A stretch of 64,000 nucleotides of DNA from Massilia sp. WG5 (GTDB lineage: Bacteria > Pseudomonadota > Gammaproteobacteria > Burkholderiales > Burkholderiaceae_D), in assembly GCF_001412595.2 (NCBI RefSeq), contig NZ_CP012640.2:5642001-5706000 (forward strand). The letters run 5' to 3'. A model generated the notes under the pieces. It was not told where the DNA came from and made no database searches. It saw only the letters and a program-made list of their open reading frames with translations. The position numbers were made by a program, and so were the translations under genes. Every line of letters starts with the position of its first letter. Position 1 is the first letter of the stretch. Below are positions 17,089 to 25,550 of the stretch, piece by piece.

Positions 17089-19059
17089 CTAGATGCGGAA
17101 AGGCACGAATTTTCTGATCAGGCCCAGCCGCGGCGCCTCGGGCACCGGGGCCGGCGCCGGTGCAGCCGGGGCCAGTTGCGGGGTGTATTCGGTGACGATG
17201 GCCTTGACCATCGACTCGATCATGGCGCGCTCGTGGGTTTCGCAGGCCATCATCAGGCAGGTGATGAAGGTCTCGAGCACGCTGGGGTGGAGGGCGTTTT
17301 CCTTCATGCGCATGATGCGCGGGTGGTCGCTGGGGAAGACCACGCCGTCCGTCAACAGCTCCTCGTGCAGCTTCTCGCCCGGGAACAGGCCGACGTAGCG
17401 GATCTCGATGTCGCCGCCCGGGTTCTGGGTGCTCTTCTCGGTCAGGCCGTGCAGGGCGATCATGGTGCGCGCCAGGTCGACGATGCGCACCGGTTCGCCC
17501 ATGTCGAGCACGAACACGTCGCCGCCCTTGGCCATGGCGCCGGCCTGGATCACGAGCTGCGCGGCCTCGGGGATCAGCATGAAGTAGCGCGACACCTCGG
17601 GATGGGTGATCGTCAGCGGGCCGCCGCGGGCGATCTGGCGCTGGAACAGCGGGATCACCGAGCCGGACGAACCGAGTACGTTGCCGAAGCGGACCATGCA
17701 GAAGGTGGTGTGGGCGCCATGGCGCACCGCCGCGGCCTGGAAGATCAGTTCGGCGATGCGCTTGCTGGCGCCCATGACATTGGTCGGGCGCACCGCCTTG
17801 TCGCTGGAGATCAGGACGCAGGTCTCGACCCGGTGCTTGGCGGCCTGGGAGGCGATCACCTGGGCGCCGACCACGTTGTTGCGCAGGCCTTCGACGATGT
17901 TGGTCTCGACCAGCGGCACGTGCTTGTAGGCGGCGGCATGGTAGATGGTGTCGACCTTGCCGTCGCGCAGCAGGCGCTCGACCAGGTCGGCGTTGCATAC
18001 CGAGCCGAGGTGGGCTTCGATCGGGATGTCCGGGAAGCGCGTGCTCAGTTCCTGACGGATCGTGTACAGGGCGAACTCGGAGTGGTCGAGCAGATGCAGG
18101 CGGCTCGGCGAGACCGTGACGATCTGGCGACACAGTTCGCTGCCGATGGAGCCTCCGGCGCCGGTGACGAGCACGGTCTTGCCGCGGACGCAGCGGGCGA
18201 ACAGATCGACGCGCGGCGGCACCGGCGGACGGCCCAGCAGGTCTTCGAACTTCAGCTCGCGGATGGTCTCGCGCGGCGTGAGCTTGTCGTCGGCGAGCTC
18301 GACCAGGCGGCTCAGGATCTTGGTGCTGACGCCGGCCTGGGCCAGGCGCTGCATGATGTCGCGCAGGCGTTCCGGGGCTACCCCCGGCAGGGCCAGCACG
18401 ATCGAGCGGATCGACATCGCGTCCACGATCTCGCCCAGTCGGTCGGTATGGAAGACCCGCAGGCCGGCGACGTTGCGCTCGCTGAGGGCATGCTTGTCGT
18501 CGAAGAAGCAGACCGCCCGGTATTCGTCGCTGCCGCGCATGGCCTGGGCCAGGCGGGCGCCGGCCTCGCCGGCGCCGTAGATGGCGACCACTTCGGCTGA
18601 GCAGCGCTCCCTGGCATTCTGATTACGCAGGAAATTACGCATGCCGACACGGGATGCGACCACATAGGAAAACACGATAAACCAGTAAATTGCCAGTGCG
18701 CTGCGCGGAAAGCGCTCTTCGTTTATCGCGAACATCACGATATAGGCGCATAAAATCGCGACGGCCAGGGCGAGTCCGGTGACGCTCAATAGACGCTGAT
18801 CAATAAAGCGAATGACAGCTCGATAAAGATCGGAGATGGAAAATGCCGCAATCGTCACCACCGCAACCAATACATAAGAAGCGGGGCCGAAATGGGAAGC
18901 CAGTTTCAAATCGCCGCCGCGCAGCAGCATTGCCACGAGAAAGCAGAATGGCAGCGCGACCAGATCGGCAGTGATCATCAATGCGATTTTGGTCCTGCGG
19001 TGCAGGGATACCATGTTGGCGCAAAACTGGCTGACAAAGCCTTGATTTAGCTTGGGCAT
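17089..19059 (-). CDS. WbpM/CapD-like membrane UDP-sugar 4,6-dehydratase
   Basis: Polysaccharide biosynthesis protein of 656 aa. Four N-terminal membrane helices (residues about 25-125) are followed by a first nucleotide-binding domain (VVAIYGAGEAGARLAQA) and a catalytic SDR domain with TGAGGSIGSELCRQ and IYHAAAYKHVPLVE. The family (WbpM, CapD, EpsC) converts UDP-GlcNAc to UDP-4-keto-6-deoxy sugars such as the precursor of QuiNAc or FucNAc. First gene of the minus-strand operon that runs to 9095. A WbuB-like transferase at the left edge could use a FucNAc/QuiNAc product; that link is inference. Confidence 0.9.
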   Translation of the reverse strand: MPKLNQGFVSQFCANMVSLHRRTKIALMITADLVALPFCFLVAMLLRGGDLKLASHFGPASYVLVAVVTIAAFSISDLYRAVIRFIDQRLLSVTGLALAVAILCAYIVMFAINEERFPRSALAIYWFIVFSYVVASRVGMRNFLRNQNARERCSAEVVAIYGAGEAGARLAQAMRGSDEYRAVCFFDDKHALSERNVAGLRVFHTDRLGEIVDAMSIRSIVLALPGVAPERLRDIMQRLAQAGVSTKILSRLVELADDKLTPRETIRELKFEDLLGRPPVPPRVDLFARCVRGKTVLVTGAGGSIGSELCRQIVTVSPSRLHLLDHSEFALYTIRQELSTRFPDIPIEAHLGSVCNADLVERLLRDGKVDTIYHAAAYKHVPLVETNIVEGLRNNVVGAQVIASQAAKHRVETCVLISSDKAVRPTNVMGASKRIAELIFQAAAVRHGAHTTFCMVRFGNVLGSSGSVIPLFQRQIARGGPLTITHPEVSRYFMLIPEAAQLVIQAGAMAKGGDVFVLDMGEPVRIVDLARTMIALHGLTEKSTQNPGGDIEIRYVGLFPGEKLHEELLTDGVVFPSDHPRIMRMKENALHPSVLETFITCLMMACETHERAMIESMVKAIVTEYTPQLAPAAPAPAPVPEAPRLGLIRKFVPFRI

Positions 19060-19293
19060 GATCTCGAAGAGGCTGCGTGGTTGCGGGTTATCTTTTGTCT
19101 CGGGGATATCGCCAGGCTAAATCGGCGTCTTCATTTTTTATTTGGCGGAAACGATTTAGAAAGGAATAAAATAGGCCGCTGTTTAGATTGCTTATTGCTG
19201 AGTAAGTTTATTATCCGGTTCGCTAAGATTAGTGTGTTTGACCATGCTCAACCGCGATAAGGGAATTAAATCTTTCTCCGTTTATTTGAAAGT

Positions 19294-19309
19294 AGGAAAT
19301 TAATTTCCT
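19294..19309. promoter_or_regulatory. 16-bp perfect palindrome, candidate operator
   Basis: AGGAAATTAATTTCCT lies about 235 bases upstream of the first gene of the wbp operon and is followed by a further GAATTAATTAATTTC. A perfect 16-bp palindrome is a plausible dimeric regulator site; no regulator gene for it is visible nearby. Confidence 0.4.
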
Positions 19310-19401
19310 GAATTAATTAATTTCTTATTTTCACGAAAAGAAAGTGCGCACGGCTAATGCGCCGAAGAAAAGGCGACGCAAGGAAGGGAATTAAAAGCCA
19401 C

Positions 19402-19474
19402 TGACAAAACGTCCGGAGCAAGGCGCGGCGCCGCATCGGCGAGGGCTGCAACGCCGCTATGGACGTTTTGTCAG
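19402..19474. repeat. Spaced 14-bp perfect inverted repeat
   Basis: CTGACAAAACGTCC (19402-19415) is repeated in inverse as GGACGTTTTGTCAG (19461-19474) around 45 bases of very GC-rich DNA. The size resembles a small dispersed palindromic element or a structured RNA; there are no target duplications that I can identify. Confidence 0.55.
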
Positions 19475-19481
19475 GGGCGCA

Positions 19482-19513
19482 GAAAAGACAGCGGGCCGCA
19501 CGAAGCGGCCCGC
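19482..19513 (-). terminator. Intrinsic terminator of DUF1460 gene
   Basis: On the minus strand, GCGGGCCGC, a five-base loop and GCGGCCCGC are followed by TGTCTTTTCT. It lies 20 bases beyond the stop of the gene ending at 19533. Confidence 0.75.
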
Positions 19514-19532
19514 GACGGGAAGGGGGAAGGGA

Positions 19533-20480
19533 TCAGGCGCCGGGGCGCGGTTGCGGCGCCATCGGCGGCACCACGATGTTGTCGTTCAGGCGCAGGAACT
19601 TGAAGCCGGCCAGCACCTGGCCGTTCTTGCCTGCCTGGCGGTTGCGCTCCTCGCGCGCCGCCGCCCGCGCGATGAAGGATTCGAAGCTCTCCTCGCGCAC
19701 CTGGGGTTCGGACGAATGCAGGAAGTGGCGTTCGCCGTTCGCGCCCAGCACCACCAGGCCCACGTGCGAGGCCCAGTACTCGCCATCGCGGGTCGAGATC
19801 ACGTTCACGAAATCGCCTTCGCGCAGATCGCCGGCGATGGCCGCCACCTGGTCCTTGCCCACATAGGCCTGGCGGCTGCTCTCGACCGGGATGCTGCGCT
19901 CGGTATGGTGGCGGGTCTTCAGGAAGCGGGCGCGGTCGATCGTCATCGGATACGACGGTCCGGCGGGACCGGCCAGCGCGGCGCTGATGTCGGTGACCAG
20001 CCAGCGGTTGGCCACGTTCCAGTCCATCTCGGTGTAGTGGTTGCGCGTGGCGACGCCGATCACGCCGTCGCGGTAGCGGATCCGCTGCAGCATCCAGAAG
20101 AATTCCTCCCAGGACTGCGACAGCGCCATCGCATAGGTGTGTTCCGCGAATACGACACAGTCGCTGTGATCGAGGCTGAACATCGGCAGGTCGTCATGCA
20201 CTTCATAAGGGAATTCACCGAGCAGGTTCAGGCGGTAGGGCTGGCCGATGTTCTTGCGGCCGATCGCCGCGATGCGCTTGCGCAGGTCCGGCTCGGCCTG
20301 GTGCTGCCAGGCGATATAGCGTCCCGCCTCGACCGGCGTCATCTGATAGACCTGTTTCTGCAGGATGGTCTCGAGTGATACGGGGGCCTGCGGCTGGGCG
20401 CCGGCGGCGGGCGGCGGGGCAGCGGGCGGGGAGGCGCAGCCGCCGAGGGCAGCGGCAAGCAACAGGCAGGCGTAACGCAT
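19533..20480 (-). CDS. DUF1460 lipoprotein, amidase-like
   Basis: Lipoprotein of 315 aa from ATG at 20480. The lipobox is LGGC with C15, followed by a Pro/Ala-rich tether. The body fits DUF1460 (N-acetylmuramoyl-L-alanine amidase-like, NlpC/P60 relative): IGQPYRLNLLGEFPYE, then DHSDCVVFAEHTYAMAL with the probable nucleophile cysteine, and SHVGLVV-GANGERHFLHSSEP with the likely catalytic histidine. Predicted envelope peptidoglycan or muropeptide hydrolase. It stands alone between its own terminator and the divergent TonB receptor gene. Family identified by motif only. Confidence 0.72.
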   Translation of the reverse strand: MRYACLLLAAALGGCASPPAAPPPAAGAQPQAPVSLETILQKQVYQMTPVEAGRYIAWQHQAEPDLRKRIAAIGRKNIGQPYRLNLLGEFPYEVHDDLPMFSLDHSDCVVFAEHTYAMALSQSWEEFFWMLQRIRYRDGVIGVATRNHYTEMDWNVANRWLVTDISAALAGPAGPSYPMTIDRARFLKTRHHTERSIPVESSRQAYVGKDQVAAIAGDLREGDFVNVISTRDGEYWASHVGLVVLGANGERHFLHSSEPQVREESFESFIARAAAREERNRQAGKNGQVLAGFKFLRLNDNIVVPPMAPQPRPGA

Positions 20481-20662
20481 GGGTGTCTCCAGTGGCGGAT
20501 GCAAAGTTGCACGCTACCCCGGCAGCAGCGTGTTTGCAAAATGAAAATTATGCAGGAGGGTATAACCCGTTGTTTTTGCCGTTGGAAACATTCCATACGG
20601 TTATGGATTCTTCAATACTTGGCATTATTCAAGGGTTTCCCTATCGTCAATACTATACGCGC

Positions 20663-20680
20663 GGCAGGGAAACACCTGCC
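20663..20680 (+). promoter_or_regulatory. Leader hairpin of TonB receptor gene
   Basis: GGCAGG-GAAACA-CCTGCC lies 27 bases before the ATG and just before the AGGAG site (20695-20699). It could affect translation or mRNA stability of the receptor. Confidence 0.3.
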
Positions 20681-20706
20681 CTCAGGATAACTACAGGAGA
20701 GTGAGA

Positions 20707-23664
20707 ATGTTGAAACAGAAGCCGCTCGCGGCCGCCGTGGCGATGGCCCTGGGTGTGGCAGCACTGCCCGCGCTGGCCCAGGATGGCGCCACCGTCGGCG
20801 CCAATGGCATGCAGACCATCGAAGTGACCGGTATCCGCGCCTCGATGGCCAAGTCGCTGGCCGTCAAGCGTGACGCCACCGCCAACGTCGAAGTGATCAC
20901 GGCCGAGGACGTCGGCAAGATGCCGGACAAGAACCTGGCCGACTCGCTGCAGCGCCTGCCCGGCGTGGCGGTGCGCACCGACTACGACGAGGCGGAAAAA
21001 GTGTCGATGCGCGGCACCAACCCCGACATGTCGCTCATCATCTTCAACGGCCACACGGTCTCCGGCGGCGACTGGTACGTCGGCGACCAGGCTTCGAGCA
21101 GCCGCTCGACCAGCCTGTCGCTGATGCCGTCCTCGGTCCTGAACCAGGCCATCGTCTACAAGACTTCGCAGGCCAACATCGTCGACGGCGGCCTGGCCGG
21201 CACCATCAACGTCACCACCCGCAAGCCGCTGGCGCAGAAGGAGCGCCTGGGCGGCGTGGTCAGCGTCGGCGAGAGCTACGCCACGCTGCCGGGCAAGAGC
21301 GCGCCCGACCTGAATGCGACCGTCAACTGGAAGAACGAAGCCGGCACCTTCGGTTTCATCGTCCAGGGCTTCGCCGAGAAACGCTATGTGCGCCGCGACT
21401 CCGCCTCGCGCCTGGCCTACGGCACCAGCAGCGGCTGGGACGTGATCAACACCGCCACCATGAAGGGCATCACCGATGAATCCCTGGCCGGCACCGGCCT
21501 CAAGGCGGCCGACCTGAATGGCGTGCGCCTGCCGGGCTCGATGTCGACCGAATTCGTGGAAGGCGTGCGCGACCGCAAGGGCGGCGTGCTGTCGCTGGAA
21601 TTCAAGCCGAACCAGGACATGGATTTCACGGTGACGGGCTTCCATTCGTCGATGAACGCGAACAACTACGGCCGCCTGAAGGCCGGCGCGTTCTACTCGA
21701 TGTTGCTGGGCAAGGCATCGCTGCCGGACGGCGCGACCGGCGCCAGCGCCCCCAACACGAATTCGAACGGCCAGCAGGTGTTCGCCTCGATCCGCAATCC
21801 GGTGATCGTCACCGAAACCACGATGTACGGCGACCAGCTGAAGGTGCTGAAGAGCGCCGACATCATGTTCCCGAACGGGACCACGCCCCAGTACATCGGC
21901 AACTCGGAAGGCTTCTACCGCGACGGCGCCAACGCCACCAGTTCCTTCCTGGACCTGAACGGCAGCTGGCGCGTGAACCAGGACCTGACCGTCAAGACCC
22001 TGCTGTCGACCACCCGCGGCGTCGGCAAGACCGATGCCGACCAGGGCCTGACCTACGCCAGCTTCGGCACCGGCGCTTCCTATGCGCTGGGCGACGTCCA
22101 TGACGCACCCTACATCAAGTACTACGGCACCGGCATCGTGCCGGACCAGCTGGTGGTGCGCACCATCTCCGGTCTGAAGACCGTCGACCGCGAGAAGAGC
22201 GCCCAGATCGATACCGAGTACAAGCTCGACAAAGGCTGGGTACAGTCGCTCGAAAGCGGCCTGCGCTTCTCCGACCACCACCGCGACAGCGAACGCCGCT
22301 ACCCGGTCTACCATTCGCCGTTCTCGGCGAACGGCGGTCCGACCAGCACCGTTCCGTGGCCGGCGGACTTCGGCAAGGACCTCGATGGTCCGGCGGGCTG
22401 GGACAACACCGGCTACACCTTCTCCCCGGACGTCCTGAAGCAGTACTTCTCGACCAACACGAAGGAAACCACCGACCAGTTCGAGCGCCGCATCTTCTCC
22501 GAGCTGCACATGCGCGAGCGCCAGACCGCCGCCTATGTGATGGCGAACCTGGAAGGCGAGCGCTGGTCCGGCAACCTCGGCCTGCGCTTCGTCCAGACCC
22601 GCATCAACGCCGACATCCCGACCCCGATCCCGGCCGGCGCCTGCCTGCGCGCGGCCCCGGGCCAGCCGGCGATCCCGTGCGCCGCCTATCCGGGCGCGAT
22701 CACCGACGCGGGCGACCTGCAGCAGTACTACGACGACCAGGCCGCCTTCCCGTTCAATCCGAAGGGTGGCAATACCTATTACTTCGCGAAGACCGACAAG
22801 AAGTTCAACAACTGGCTGCCGAGCCTGAACCTCCGCTACGAGCTGACCAAGGAAATGATCGCCCGTTTCGGCGCCAGCCGCACCATCGGCCGCCAGAACT
22901 ACAACATCCTCGGCGCGGGCCTCGGCACCCCGACCTGCGATGCGAGCGGCTGCCACGTGACCGGCCCGAACCCGGACCTGAAGCCGCTCACCGCGGATAA
23001 CCTGGACGCATCCTGGGCCTGGTACTTCGCGCGCCGCTCGATGGTGGGCGTGGACCTGTTCTACTCGCGCATCCAGGGCTATGTGAAGACCGGCACCACC
23101 GGCGGCGCCACCATCGACCTGTACGATGCGGCGTCGGGCGGCTCGAAGACCTATGCGATCAACACCTCGAGCCAGCAGGGGGCCCACATCGCCGGCGTCG
23201 AACTGTCGTACGAGCAGCCGTTCGGGAATACCGGCTTCGGCTTCACCAGCAACGTCAGCCGCGCCAAGACGAAGGTCGACGACGGCCGTCCGATGGTCGG
23301 CGCTTCCGAATGGGCCGGCAACCTGGGCGGCTACTTCGAGAACGACAAGGTCTCGCTGCGCCTGGTGGCGAACTACCGCAGCGAGTACGTGAACAGCAGC
23401 ACTGCGCCGTCGCCGACCGCGAACAGCCAGGGGCTGTCCGTCATCAACGGCGTTGCGATGCCGTCCGCGCCGACCATGGCCGCACCGGTGACCACGCTGG
23501 CGTTCAACGCGAGCTACAACTTCACGCCGAACCTGTTGCTGACCTTCGACGCCACCAACCTGACCAACGTGAAGCGCGCCTACTACCGCTACAGCGAGCA
23601 GGAACAGCAGAAGCTGGATGTGATCGGCCGCCAGTTCTACCTGAACCTGAAATACAAGTTCTGA
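20707..23664 (+). CDS. TonB-dependent outer-membrane receptor (TIGR01782 type)
   Basis: Outer-membrane 22-strand receptor, 985 aa, start ATG at 20707 with AGGAG seven bases upstream. The signal peptide ends at ALPALAQ. The plug domain has the subgroup hallmark ITAEDVGKMPDKNLADSLQR-LPGV and the RGTNPDMSLIIFNG segment, and the barrel ends in the terminal aromatic (NLKYKF). This subfamily is common in Xanthomonas, Caulobacter and Massilia and often imports oligosaccharides, but no sugar-use gene lies near, so the ligand is unknown. It is monocistronic: a terminator follows at once. It ranks among the longest genes in the window. Confidence 0.93.
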   Translation: MLKQKPLAAAVAMALGVAALPALAQDGATVGANGMQTIEVTGIRASMAKSLAVKRDATANVEVITAEDVGKMPDKNLADSLQRLPGVAVRTDYDEAEKVSMRGTNPDMSLIIFNGHTVSGGDWYVGDQASSSRSTSLSLMPSSVLNQAIVYKTSQANIVDGGLAGTINVTTRKPLAQKERLGGVVSVGESYATLPGKSAPDLNATVNWKNEAGTFGFIVQGFAEKRYVRRDSASRLAYGTSSGWDVINTATMKGITDESLAGTGLKAADLNGVRLPGSMSTEFVEGVRDRKGGVLSLEFKPNQDMDFTVTGFHSSMNANNYGRLKAGAFYSMLLGKASLPDGATGASAPNTNSNGQQVFASIRNPVIVTETTMYGDQLKVLKSADIMFPNGTTPQYIGNSEGFYRDGANATSSFLDLNGSWRVNQDLTVKTLLSTTRGVGKTDADQGLTYASFGTGASYALGDVHDAPYIKYYGTGIVPDQLVVRTISGLKTVDREKSAQIDTEYKLDKGWVQSLESGLRFSDHHRDSERRYPVYHSPFSANGGPTSTVPWPADFGKDLDGPAGWDNTGYTFSPDVLKQYFSTNTKETTDQFERRIFSELHMRERQTAAYVMANLEGERWSGNLGLRFVQTRINADIPTPIPAGACLRAAPGQPAIPCAAYPGAITDAGDLQQYYDDQAAFPFNPKGGNTYYFAKTDKKFNNWLPSLNLRYELTKEMIARFGASRTIGRQNYNILGAGLGTPTCDASGCHVTGPNPDLKPLTADNLDASWAWYFARRSMVGVDLFYSRIQGYVKTGTTGGATIDLYDAASGGSKTYAINTSSQQGAHIAGVELSYEQPFGNTGFGFTSNVSRAKTKVDDGRPMVGASEWAGNLGGYFENDKVSLRLVANYRSEYVNSSTAPSPTANSQGLSVINGVAMPSAPTMAAPVTTLAFNASYNFTPNLLLTFDATNLTNVKRAYYRYSEQEQQKLDVIGRQFYLNLKYKF

Positions 23665-23683
23665 GTAGCCTGACAGCGTGACG

Positions 23684-23710
23684 AAAGGGGAGCCGCGGCT
23701 CCCCTTTTTT
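23684..23710 (+). terminator. Intrinsic terminator of TonB receptor gene
   Basis: AAAGGGGAGCC-GC-GGCTCCCC followed by six T residues, 20 bases after the stop codon: a textbook rho-independent terminator. The A/T flanks make it usable in both directions. Confidence 0.92.
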
Positions 23711-23899
23711 CTTGTAGGAGCAGGCGCCGTGCACAGTGTGCGTCACCTAACGGTGCATACCCGGCCGCTTCGATATGATGGAGGCGTTGAGTGAGGACGC
23801 CAGCGATCGAACGCAAGCCTCCAACCATCTCAACAGGTCAGCCGGTCGCCTCGAGGATCGGCACCAGATTCCACGCCAATTGGGAAGCGGAGGTAGTTC

Positions 23900-24073
23900 A
23901 TGTCGACGCCAATGACGAGCCATCCACCGAAGCACCTCGTGCGCGAGTACCTCGAGCGCCGCACGAAGGAAAGCGCACCGCCGCCGACACCGGAAGAAAT
24001 CCGGCGCCAGCTCGGTTGGGGCATGCTGATGCACTCGGCCGATGACGACAAGATGGGCTCGTCCCGCTCCTGA
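23900..24073 (+). CDS. Small protein, 57 aa, unknown function
   Basis: Short gene below common ORF cut-offs. ATG at 23900 has a perfect GGAGG (23889-23893) six bases upstream, and the frame runs 57 codons to TGA. The product starts MSTPMTSHPPKHLVREYLER, has a Pro-rich hinge, then TPEEIRRQLGWGMLMHSADD, and ends in a polar tail. There is no signal or membrane segment, and I do not recognise a family. It is followed after 33 bases by a second small gene with an equally good ribosome site, so they probably form a tiny operon ended by the terminator at 24317-24347. Confidence 0.65.
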   Translation: MSTPMTSHPPKHLVREYLERRTKESAPPPTPEEIRRQLGWGMLMHSADDDKMGSSRS

Positions 24074-24106
24074 CCCAGGCACCAACCCCAGCATCAGGAG
24101 AACGCC

Positions 24107-24283
24107 ATGACCAAGAAAATCGGCAGCAAGCACATCGCCCAGCACCGCGGCAAGAAGGAACGCGCGGAGATCCGCAAGACCAATATCGCCCGCGAAGCGG
24201 TCAAGCAGGCCATTGCCAAGGCCAAGTACCGCAACCAGCAGAAGGGCCAGCCGACCATGGTGATGGCATCGCCGACTCCCTGA
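24107..24283 (+). CDS. Small basic protein, 58 aa, unknown function
   Basis: ATG at 24107 with AGGAG (24096-24100) six bases upstream; 58 codons to TGA. The product (MTKKIGSKHIAQHRGKKERA and onward) is very rich in Lys/Arg and predicted mostly helical up to residue 45, then GQPTMVMASPTP. Such composition suggests nucleic-acid or ribosome contact, but no family is recognised. Second gene of the small pair starting at 23900. Confidence 0.65.
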   Translation: MTKKIGSKHIAQHRGKKERAEIRKTNIAREAVKQAIAKAKYRNQQKGQPTMVMASPTP

Positions 24284-24316
24284 TCCCGGTGCAGTCCACC
24301 TGAGTTCGCCTCATGC

Positions 24317-24347
24317 AGGCCCGCCCCGGCAACGCGGCGGGCCTTTT
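24317..24347 (+). terminator. Intrinsic terminator after the small-gene pair
   Basis: GGCCCGCC, a 10-base loop and GGCGGGCC followed by TTTT, 34 bases after the second small gene. It separates the pair from the LiaF-like operon. Confidence 0.8.
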
Positions 24348-24450
24348 CACGTCCGCCGTTCACCGGCCTGGCGCCGCCGTTCGCCGAAAAGCGCTTCCTC
24401 CTCCCGGCCGTCCTCGTATATCTTGTCGTCATTCCAACGAGGAGGACTCA

Positions 24451-24822
24451 ATGAACAGCGAAGCATCCTATCACCTGAGGCGCCAGGTCCTGTGGGGCCT
24501 GCTGCTGATCGGGATCGGCGTGGCGTTCCTGCTGGACCAGTTCGGCATCTACGAGGTCGACCGCCTGTGGCACTATGCGCCGCTGCTGCTGGTCGTGGCC
24601 GGCATCAACCAGACCATCGGCTATCCGAGCGCGCGCGAGTTCGTGAATGGTCTGTGGACCGTCTTCATCGGCCTGTGGCTGTTCGCCGTGTTCGAGGGCT
24701 TGTGGGGACTGAACTGGTTCAACAGCTGGCCGCTGTTCATCATCGTCGGCGGCATCGGCATGGCGGTGAAGCCGATCGCCGAACGCCGCTTCGGCAGCAA
24801 GGGTGACCGCCATGGCCAATGA
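24451..24822 (+). CDS. LiaI-LiaF-like transmembrane protein (DUF5668)
   Basis: Membrane protein of 123 aa, ATG at 24451 with GGAGG upstream (24441-24445). Four hydrophobic segments, with the pattern LLLIGIGVAFLLDQFGIYEV followed by LWHYAPLLLVVAGI typical of the LiaI-LiaF-like TM region. No catalytic motif. It overlaps the next gene, which encodes a larger protein with the same TM unit, so the two probably act together in the inner membrane. First gene of a four-gene operon ending in a LytTR response regulator; an envelope-stress sensing role is inferred. Confidence 0.8.
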   Translation: MNSEASYHLRRQVLWGLLLIGIGVAFLLDQFGIYEVDRLWHYAPLLLVVAGINQTIGYPSAREFVNGLWTVFIGLWLFAVFEGLWGLNWFNSWPLFIIVGGIGMAVKPIAERRFGSKGDRHGQ

Positions 24823-25537
24823 AGACACCCGCGCGGATTGCCGCACCGGCGCGCGCGCAGGCAGCCAGATCGTGATCGGCCTGCTGGTGGTGGCCTTCGG
24901 CGTACTGTTCCTGCTCGATAACCTGAACATCATCTACCTGCGCCACGTGATCTTCTTCTGGCCGCTGGCCTTCGTCGCCTCGGGCCTGGTGGCCCTGTGC
25001 AGCGACGGGCCGCGCAGCGGGCGCATCACCGGCATCGTGCTGATCGCGATCGGCCTGTCGATGACCATGAACCGGCTCGGCTACCACTTCATCAGCTGGC
25101 GCACCTTCTGGCCGCTGGTGATGATCGGCCTGGGCGGATTGATCCTGTACCGCACGCTCGGCGGCGCACGCGTGGCCCGTCCGTCGCTGGCCAAGGACGG
25201 CGTGAGCGCGGAGAACCTGGTCGACATCACCGCCATCCTGGGGGGCTTCGAGCGCCGCGTCAGCGCGCCCGACTTCCGCGGCGGCGAGATCACCGCGATC
25301 ATGGGTGGCTGCGCGCTCGACCTGCGCGAAGCATCGCTCACGACCGAGGCCGTGATCAACGTCTTCGCGATCTGGGGCGGGATCACGATCAAGGTGCCGC
25401 CCGACTGGACCGTCATCCTGAACGGCAGCCCGGTGATGGGCGGCTTCACGGAGAAGACCGCGCGCCCACCCGACAACCGCAAGCGCCTGGTGGTCACCGG
25501 CTACGCCATCATGGGCGGCGTCGAAGTGCGCAACTGA
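24812..25537 (+). CDS. LiaF-like membrane protein with LiaF C-terminal domain
   Basis: Protein of 241 aa from ATG at 24812, overlapping the previous gene by 11 bases. The N-terminal half repeats the LiaI-LiaF-like TM unit (GLLVVAFGVLFLLDNLNIIY and two further helix pairs). The C-terminal half fits the LiaF domain: VDITAILGGFERR, GGEITAIMGGCALDLREA, NVFAIWGGITIKVP and VMGGFTEKT, a repeated beta-solenoid-like pattern. In Firmicutes LiaF restrains a LiaS kinase; here the partner would be the LytS-type kinase encoded 13 bases downstream. That partnership is an inference from gene order. Confidence 0.85.
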   Translation: MANEDTRADCRTGARAGSQIVIGLLVVAFGVLFLLDNLNIIYLRHVIFFWPLAFVASGLVALCSDGPRSGRITGIVLIAIGLSMTMNRLGYHFISWRTFWPLVMIGLGGLILYRTLGGARVARPSLAKDGVSAENLVDITAILGGFERRVSAPDFRGGEITAIMGGCALDLREASLTTEAVINVFAIWGGITIKVPPDWTVILNGSPVMGGFTEKTARPPDNRKRLVVTGYAIMGGVEVRN

Positions 25538-25550
25538 AGGCGGGCGGCCG

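Larger units (their letters stand above)
19060..19481. other. A/T-rich control region upstream of the wbp operon
   Basis: No gene is seen. The first 270 bases are markedly A/T-rich compared with the surroundings and probably hold the operon promoter and silencing/regulator sites, including the 16-bp palindrome at 19294-19309. The right part carries the spaced inverted repeat at 19402-19474. Confidence 0.6.

Noticed and set aside
20653..23187. 844-codon minus-strand frame opposite the TonB receptor
   Set aside because: GC-rich antisense shadow; the plus frame has a signal peptide, plug and barrel motifs, ribosome site and terminator.
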